Source: Halosimplex salinum (lineage in GTDB: Archaea > Halobacteriota > Halobacteria > Halobacteriales > Haloarculaceae). Taken from it: a DNA stretch of 64,000 nucleotides. Position numbers and translations under genes: made by a program. The stretch is taken from NCBI RefSeq assembly GCF_003730195.1, contig NZ_QWGG01000001.1, positions 248,001 through 312,000 of the forward strand, written 5' to 3'. This document shows, piece after piece, positions 59,092 through 64,000 of the stretch. The notes under the pieces were generated by a model. It saw only the letters and a program-made list of their open reading frames with translations. It did no database searches and was not told the DNA's origin. How positions within the stretch are numbered: position 1 is the first letter of the stretch; each line of letters begins with the position of its first letter.

Positions 59092-60402
59092 ATGTCCGAA
59101 TATAACGACCCCGACCGAACCGAGTCCGACGCAGACGGTACCGACCAGGAAACGCCCGACGCCGCCCTGAAAGAGCAGGTCGAAGCCGCCCTCCGGCAGG
59201 TCCGCGACCCCGAAGTCGGCAAGGACGTCTTCGAGGCCGGACTCGTGACGGACGTGGCCGTCTCCGATGGCGCCGTCACGGTCGTGGCCGACCTGGGCGA
59301 CTTCGACCCGCAGGGCGGCGAACAGGTCACGACCGCGATGATCCACGCCGTCTCGGACGTGCCCGGCGTCGACCACGCCCACGTCGAACAGGCGACGGGA
59401 TCCGTCGACGAGGACCGGACGCCCGGCCTCGCGGACGTGGACCGCGTCGTCGCCGTCGCCAGTGCGAAGGGCGGCGTCGGGAAGACGACCGTCGCGACCC
59501 ACCTCGCCTGCGCGATGGCCGGCGCGGGGCTGGACGTGGGCCTGTTCGACGCCGACATCCACGGCCCGAACGTCCCGGACGTGCTGGACGTCGGCGGCCC
59601 GGTCTACTCCGACGACGACGGCAACCCGCTCCCCGTGGAGGCGGGCGACCTCGACGTGATGAGCGTCGGGCTGATGCAGGACGGCGCGCCGCTGGCCTGG
59701 CGCGGCGCGATGGCCCACGACGCACTCTCGGAGCTGTTCGAGGACACCGCGTGGGGCGACCTCGACACGCTGGTCGTCGACCTCCCGCCGGGAACCGGCG
59801 ACGTTGTGCTGACGACCCTGCAGGAGGTCCACCTCGACGGCGTCGTCTTCGTGACCACCCCCTTCCACGCCGCGGTCACGGACACCGCTCGCTCGCTCGA
59901 ACTGTTCCGGGAGAACGACGTGCCCGTCCTCGGCGTCGCCGTCAACATGGCGGGGTTCACTTGCCCGTCCTGCGGCGACGAACACGACCTGTTCGAGCAC
60001 GGCGACCCGCTGGACGACCTCGACGCGCCGGTCCTCGCCGAACTCGACTTCGATCCGAGCGTCCAGGGGACGCCGCGGTCAGGCGACCTCCCCGAACAGA
60101 TGCGGGAACTCGGCGAGGACGCGGCCGACCGCGTCGAGGAGGTCTGGGCGGTGGACGTGCCCGAGGACGCGGTCGATCTGCGCGGCGTCCCGGCGGACGA
60201 CCGCCACGACCTCGTCCGCGAGGCCGTGGCGGCGACCGACCGGGGCGAGCAGTTCGCACTCGTCAGCGATCGCGACCCCTCGCCCGTCCGCTCCTTCATC
60301 GCCTCGGTCTCGGAGGGGGCCGACGACCCGGCAGACGTGTCCCCGTTCGACGTCGAGCAGGCGAACCCCGAGACGTGGGTGCTCCGAACGGTCAGACCGT
60401 AG
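59092..60402 (+). CDS. Mrp/NBP35-family ATPase fused to a DUF2249 domain
   Basis: 436 residues. An N-terminal MIP18/DUF59 domain (residues 25-100, with V-R-D-P-E-V) is followed by a deviant Walker P-loop A-K-G-G-V-G-K-T-T and D-L-P-P-G-T-G-D of Fe-S carrier ATPases, with a C-P-S-C pair. From about residue 360 the protein has V-D-L-R-G-V-P-A-D-D-R-H, a Phe-x-Leu-V-S-D-R-D-P-S-P segment and W-V-L-R-T, the DUF2249 pattern. It probably delivers Fe-S clusters to NarH or the Rieske protein. The DUF2249 call is mine and needs a profile search. Confidence 0.85.
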   Translation: MSEYNDPDRTESDADGTDQETPDAALKEQVEAALRQVRDPEVGKDVFEAGLVTDVAVSDGAVTVVADLGDFDPQGGEQVTTAMIHAVSDVPGVDHAHVEQATGSVDEDRTPGLADVDRVVAVASAKGGVGKTTVATHLACAMAGAGLDVGLFDADIHGPNVPDVLDVGGPVYSDDDGNPLPVEAGDLDVMSVGLMQDGAPLAWRGAMAHDALSELFEDTAWGDLDTLVVDLPPGTGDVVLTTLQEVHLDGVVFVTTPFHAAVTDTARSLELFRENDVPVLGVAVNMAGFTCPSCGDEHDLFEHGDPLDDLDAPVLAELDFDPSVQGTPRSGDLPEQMRELGEDAADRVEEVWAVDVPEDAVDLRGVPADDRHDLVREAVAATDRGEQFALVSDRDPSPVRSFIASVSEGADDPADVSPFDVEQANPETWVLRTVRP

Positions 60403-60512
60403 CGACGGCCGTCCCCGGCGTTCGGGGTCGACTCGTCACACCTACGTTGTGCTATATGACGTTCATAGCAGCCCTCTTCTGGTGCAGTTCCGTCCGTTCA
60501 CGTGACCAACAG

Positions 60513-60749
60513 ATGTCCGGACGCACGCGCTCGGACGACGGACCCGCTCCCGAGACTCAGACGCCGTCGATCGCCGACGGGCAACCCGGGCGGTCGAACG
60601 CGCCGGTGCTCGAACTCGCGCTCGTCAGGTACGACGACCGGCCGGACCGGTGTACGATCCACCCGGCGGACGCGACCGGCGTCGAGCGCATGTCGACGTG
60701 GATCTCCGTCGACCGGAGCCTCGTGGTCGACGGCGAATCGATGCGGTGA
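60513..60749 (+). CDS. DUF7511-like small protein, second copy
   Basis: 78 residues from ATG 60513. The core R-Y-D-D-R-P-D-R-C-T-I-H-P-A-D with M-S-T-W-I-S-V repeats the sequence plan of the 32019 protein. The N-terminal 30 residues are polar and probably disordered. Function unknown. Position between the nar operon and moeA is not obviously meaningful. Confidence 0.68.
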   Translation: MSGRTRSDDGPAPETQTPSIADGQPGRSNAPVLELALVRYDDRPDRCTIHPADATGVERMSTWISVDRSLVVDGESMR

Positions 60750-60830
60750 CCGGCGCGGCGAGCGGTCGGTGAACGGGGCGGGACCGGCCGGTCCGCGGCG
60801 TTTTTGTCCGTCGGCGCTGAACGGCCGACA

Positions 60831-62021
60831 ATGGGACACGACGGCTTCGCGGACGTGACGCGCCTCGCCGCGGCGCGCGAGGAGTTGCTGTCGGCGGTCG
60901 ACCCGCCCGAGGACGCGGACTCGGTCGCCGTCGCCGACGCGGACGGGCGGACGCTCGCCGAACCGGTCGCCGCCGAGCGGGACGTGCCGGGCTTCGATCG
61001 CGCCGCCATGGACGGCTACGCCGTCGTCGCGACCGACACCCACGACGCCAGCGGACACTCGCCCGTCGACCTCGCGGTCGTCGACGGCGCGGTCGACCGC
61101 CGACAGGCGCGCTACGTCCACACCGGGAGCCCGATGCCCGAGGGCGCGGACGCCGTCGTCAAGGTCGAGGAGACCGAACAGCGCGGCGACCGGATCGAGG
61201 TCTTCGCGGCGGTCCCGCCCGGGGAGAACGTCGCACCGGCCGGCGAAGACGTCGAGACCGGCGACGCGCTCTTCGAACCGGGTAGACGACTCCGGCCCTC
61301 GGATCTCGGCCTCCTCAAGGCCGGCGGCCACCGCACCGTCCCCGTCCGGCCGCGCCCGCGGGTCAGCGTGATCCCGACGGGCGAGGAACTGGTCGACTTC
61401 GACCCCGGCTACGGCGAGACGACGGAGACCAACGGGCTGACCGTCTCCAGACTGGTCGAGCGCTGGGGCGGCGCGGCGACGTACCGAGACATCGTCGGCG
61501 ACGACGAGGCGGCGCTCCGCGAGGCGGTCTCCGGTGACACCGACCACGACGTCGTGGTGACGACCGGCGGCTCTTCGGTCGGCGAGCGAGACCTGATCGC
61601 GGACGTGGTCGCCGACCTGGGCGAGGTGCTGGGTCACGGCGTCGCGCTCAAGCCCGGCCACCCCGTCGGCTACGGCGTCGTCGACGGAACGCCGGTGCTG
61701 ACGCTCCCCGGCTATCCCGTCTCGTGTCTCGTGACCGCGGTCCAGTTGCTCCGTCCCGCGGTCGCCCGCGCCGGCGGGTTCGAACCGGAGTCGTTCCCGG
61801 CGTTCGAGGCGACGCTCGACCGGAAGGTAGCGAGCGAGGTCGGCGTTCGATCGTTCGTCAGAGTCCGCGAGACCGGCGACGGGACGGTCGAGCCGGTCCG
61901 CGGCGGCGCCGGCGCCCTCTCGTCGGTCGCCGCGGCCGACGGCTGGGTCGTCGTCCCTGAAAGTCTGGAGGGCGTCGCCGCAGGCGAACCGGTGGTCGTC
62001 CAGCGCTGGGAGTCGCAGTGA
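60831..62021 (+). CDS. moeA: Molybdopterin molybdotransferase MoeA
   Basis: 396 residues from ATG 60831. Signatures: D-R-A-A-M-D-G-Y-A-V, T-G-S-P-M-P-E-G-A-D-A-V-V-K, G-E-D-V, P-T-G-E-E-L-V, T-T-G-G-S-S-V-G-E-R-D and L-P-G-Y-P-V-S-C. It inserts molybdate into adenylated molybdopterin. The gene lies just downstream of the nitrate reductase operon. Single MoeA of haloarchaeal size without the PBP domain. Confidence 0.94.
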   Translation: MGHDGFADVTRLAAAREELLSAVDPPEDADSVAVADADGRTLAEPVAAERDVPGFDRAAMDGYAVVATDTHDASGHSPVDLAVVDGAVDRRQARYVHTGSPMPEGADAVVKVEETEQRGDRIEVFAAVPPGENVAPAGEDVETGDALFEPGRRLRPSDLGLLKAGGHRTVPVRPRPRVSVIPTGEELVDFDPGYGETTETNGLTVSRLVERWGGAATYRDIVGDDEAALREAVSGDTDHDVVVTTGGSSVGERDLIADVVADLGEVLGHGVALKPGHPVGYGVVDGTPVLTLPGYPVSCLVTAVQLLRPAVARAGGFEPESFPAFEATLDRKVASEVGVRSFVRVRETGDGTVEPVRGGAGALSSVAAADGWVVVPESLEGVAAGEPVVVQRWESQ

Positions 62022-62118
62022 CGGGCCGACCGCTGGCGACGGCCAGTGCGGAGAGTCCCACCTCGCCGAGTCAGTCGACGACGGTATAGATTTACTCTGT
62101 CACCACGAACGACGCGGT

Positions 62119-62505
62119 ATGGACTCTCCCGAAGCCGACACCGGTACCGATCAGTTCTTCGATAGCCGGGCCGGGATCGCGGCTCTCGGGGCCGCGTTTC
62201 TGGGCGTCGGAATCGGGCTGTTCTACAGTCTCGTCACGGACTCGATGGCGGTGTTTCGGGTCGTTCTCGTCGCTATCCTCGTTCTGGTGGCGCTGTCGCT
62301 GTATATCCTCTACAGGCGGGAAGGGTTGCTGACCGCCGAGAACAGACTCGTCGGCGGCTTCGTTCTGCTGGCCATGGCGCTCCTGTTCGGACTCTCCGAA
62401 CTCACGTCGCTCCCGTCGGAAGTCGTGATGGGGGTCGTCTTCCTGGTCGGAGTCATCGTCCCCGGGTTGCTCCTGCAGTACACCGAGTACGGGAGCCCCG
62501 GCTGA
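62119..62505 (+). CDS. Four-helix membrane protein of unknown function
   Basis: 128 residues from ATG 62119, about 33-38 bases after a TATAGATTTA word. Four hydrophobic helices (A-L-G-A-A-F-L-G-V-G-I-G-L, V-L-V-A-I-L-V-L-V-A-L, F-V-L-L-A-M-A-L-L-F-G and V-V-F-L-V-G-V-I-V-P-G). No motif of known families. It separates moeA from the mob genes on the other strand. Confidence 0.65.
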   Translation: MDSPEADTGTDQFFDSRAGIAALGAAFLGVGIGLFYSLVTDSMAVFRVVLVAILVLVALSLYILYRREGLLTAENRLVGGFVLLAMALLFGLSELTSLPSEVVMGVVFLVGVIVPGLLLQYTEYGSPG

Positions 62506-62577
62506 ACGAGACGAAGGTCGCGTCCCGGACGCACTCGACCACTCAGCAACGGCGTCGACAGGGGACAGATCGGTTTC

Positions 62578-63411
62578 CTACTCCGGGCGCTCGTGCGACC
62601 AGAAGGCGTCGTCGACGGTGACCTCCTTCTTGAACAGCGGCACTTCGTCTTTCAGCCGGTCGATGCCGTCCTCGACCGTCTCGAAGGCCTCCCTGCGGTG
62701 GCCCGCGAGGACGACCACGAAGACGATGTCCTCGCCGGCCTCGACGACGCCGGTCCGGTGGTGCATACGGACCTCGTGGACGCCGTCCCGGGCCTCCAGT
62801 TCCGACCGGATGGTCGCCAGTCGCTCCTCGGCGACGCCGTCGTACTTCTCGAACTCGAGGTGCTCCGTCGGCTCGTCGTCGGCGTCCTCCTGCGTCCGAA
62901 CGCGGCCCGTGAACGTCGCGATAGCGCCGGCGTAGCGGGCGTCGGGCGACGCTTTCACCTCGGCGACGAGCGAGCCCAGCGACTCGTAGGGTTCGAGCGC
63001 GTCGACGGCCGCGACGACCTCGTCGAGGTCGACCGCGTCGGCCTCCGGCGCGGTGGCGACCGTCTCGCCGGCGTGGTCGCGGCCGCCGAGGGCGACGGTC
63101 GGGAGCGGACTGGCGCTGTACCCCTCGACGAGCGCGTAGTCGGCGTCGGCGGCGACCTCGTCGAGGGTCTCGTCGAGCGAGCGGTCGGCGCCGGTGGCGA
63201 ACCACCCCGCGTCGTCGGTGATCCCGAACGTCACGGCCGCGCCGGCGGCGCGGTGGCGGGCGGTGTCTTTCCCCTCGGTGTCGACGGTCGGCTCCGTCTT
63301 GAGGTGTTTGACCGTCGCGACCCGCCCGTCGCCCGAGAGTCGTTCGGCGAGGCGTTCGACCAGCGTCGTCTTGCCCGAGTCCGACGGTCCGACGATCCCG
63401 AGGACCTGCAT
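62578..63411 (-). CDS. MobB-MoaE fusion (molybdopterin guanine dinucleotide protein B and molybdopterin synthase catalytic subunit)
   Basis: 277 residues from ATG 63411. Residues 1-130 are MobB-like, with G-I-V-G-P-S-D-S-G-K-T-T-L as P-loop. Residues 150-277 are MoaE-like, with I-A-T-F-T-G-R-V-R, H-H-R-T-G-V-V-E and L-F-K-K-E-V-T-V-D-D-A-F-W. The fusion joins the dithiolene-forming step with a GTP-binding helper of the nucleotide-attachment step. A divergent mobA starts 120 bases away. Confidence 0.92.
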   Translation of the reverse strand: MQVLGIVGPSDSGKTTLVERLAERLSGDGRVATVKHLKTEPTVDTEGKDTARHRAAGAAVTFGITDDAGWFATGADRSLDETLDEVAADADYALVEGYSASPLPTVALGGRDHAGETVATAPEADAVDLDEVVAAVDALEPYESLGSLVAEVKASPDARYAGAIATFTGRVRTQEDADDEPTEHLEFEKYDGVAEERLATIRSELEARDGVHEVRMHHRTGVVEAGEDIVFVVVLAGHRREAFETVEDGIDRLKDEVPLFKKEVTVDDAFWSHERPE

Positions 63412-63531
63412 ACCCGTTCTCGTGGTTCCTCGGGCTTGAACGTTCCTCATGACCTGTTCGGCCGTTCGTCCGGTCGAGCGCCTCGTCGCGATGGGACAGT
63501 ACCATATCCCGCGCCGCCCTAGGCAGAGAGA

Positions 63532-64000
63532 GTGACCGACACCGGATCGGACCGAGTCCGTGGCGTCGTCCTCGCCGGCGGCCGGAGCACCCGCTTCGGC
63601 GACGGCGACAAGGCGCTGGCGACGCTCGACGGCAGACCGCTCGTCGCTCGCGTCGTCGACGCGGTCGCGGACGCGACCGAGACCCCCCCGGTGCTCTCCG
63701 TGGCGACCGACGAACAGGCCGAGCGACTCCGAGACGCCCTCGGCGACCGGCCCGTCGAGACGGTCGCCGACAGCCCCGGCCGTTCCGGCCCGCTCGCGGG
63801 CCTCGCGGCGGCCGTCGACGTCGTCGACGCGCCCTGGCTGTTCGTCTGTGCCTGTGACATGCCGCTGGTCTCGCCCGAGAGCGTCGACGCGTTGCGGTCG
63901 CGGCTGCACGAGTCCGGAGGCGACGACTCCGATGCGGACGGCGCCGCGACGGCCGACTCCACGACCGTCGACGCCGTCGTGCCGGTCGTCGACGGCTTCG
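63532..64000 (+). CDS. mobA: Molybdenum cofactor guanylyltransferase MobA (5' part, runs off the window)
   Basis: 156 codons from GTG 63532 with no stop before the edge. G-V-V-L-A-G-G-R-S-T-R-F-G-D-G-D-K-A-L is the nucleotide-binding signature, and F-V-C-A-C-D-M-P-L-V supplies the metal-binding Asp. It attaches GMP to molybdopterin, the final cofactor form (bis-MGD) needed by both molybdoenzymes above. TATA-like ACCATATCC lies about 30 bases upstream. Confidence 0.9.
   Translation, partial: MTDTGSDRVRGVVLAGGRSTRFGDGDKALATLDGRPLVARVVDAVADATETPPVLSVATDEQAERLRDALGDRPVETVADSPGRSGPLAGLAAAVDVVDAPWLFVCACDMPLVSPESVDALRSRLHESGGDDSDADGAATADSTTVDAVVPVVDGF

Overview
The window is chromosomal DNA from a halophilic archaeon (class Halobacteria). 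It is GC-rich with strongly GC-biased third codon positions. Its proteins are Asp/Glu-rich, and it carries an S-layer glycoprotein with the haloarchaeal signal peptide, archaeosortase A, halocyanin, RdfA and many haloarchaeal small-protein families. I see no intact mobile element, CRISPR array or rRNA. There is one tRNA, tRNA-Thr(CGU).

Layout. (1) 1-8,800: the end of a VOC-fold gene with a duplicated tail, the S-layer glycoprotein and archaeosortase A side by side, diphthine synthase, Trm5, halocyanin, and tRNA-Thr with a scar of direct and inverted repeats of its 3' end. (2) 8,800-14,200: cytochrome oxidase subunit III, membrane proteins, RNA polymerase subunit L, and DUF2391, DUF502 and HTH_63 type proteins. 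(3) 14,200-31,900: a nucleotide-sugar and surface-glycan region. It holds GlmS, a GT2 glycosyltransferase, an SDR epimerase, a NodB-like deacetylase, a degenerate asparagine-synthetase-like protein, a DegT aminotransferase, a left-handed beta-helix acetyltransferase, a Gfo/Idh dehydrogenase and a UDP-sugar 6-dehydrogenase, interleaved with small HTH regulators. The last four enzymes match a WbpA/B/D/E-type set for a 2,3-diacetamido uronic acid. (4) 32,000-39,300: an orphan PhnM, RdfA, a cupin, a four-repeat LEA14-like membrane protein and a DUF302 lipoprotein. (5) 39,300-60,400: two divergent molybdoenzyme operons around a Bat/DmsR/NarO-type regulator. The minus-strand operon encodes a type II DMSO-reductase-family enzyme of unknown substrate. 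The plus-strand operon encodes a respiratory nitrate reductase with Rieske and cytochrome b subunits. (6) 60,400-64,000: molybdenum cofactor genes (moeA, a mobB-moaE fusion, the start of mobA).

The most unusual signal is in region 3. Nine genes share a promoter word (R/T)TAACAA(A/T) (ATAACAA in seven, TTAACAA and GTAACAA in one each). In six of the nine an ATG or GTG lies 33-34 bases from the first base of that word, where a leaderless start is expected. In one case that start is the real gene. In five it opens a short upstream ORF that stops at, inside or just before the start of the real gene. Similar overlapping mini-ORFs precede the S-layer gene, the Gfo/Idh gene and another regulator gene. 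This suggests a shared regulon in which a leaderless mini-peptide is translated first and the enzyme gene is reached by coupling. All of this was read by eye; no searches were run.
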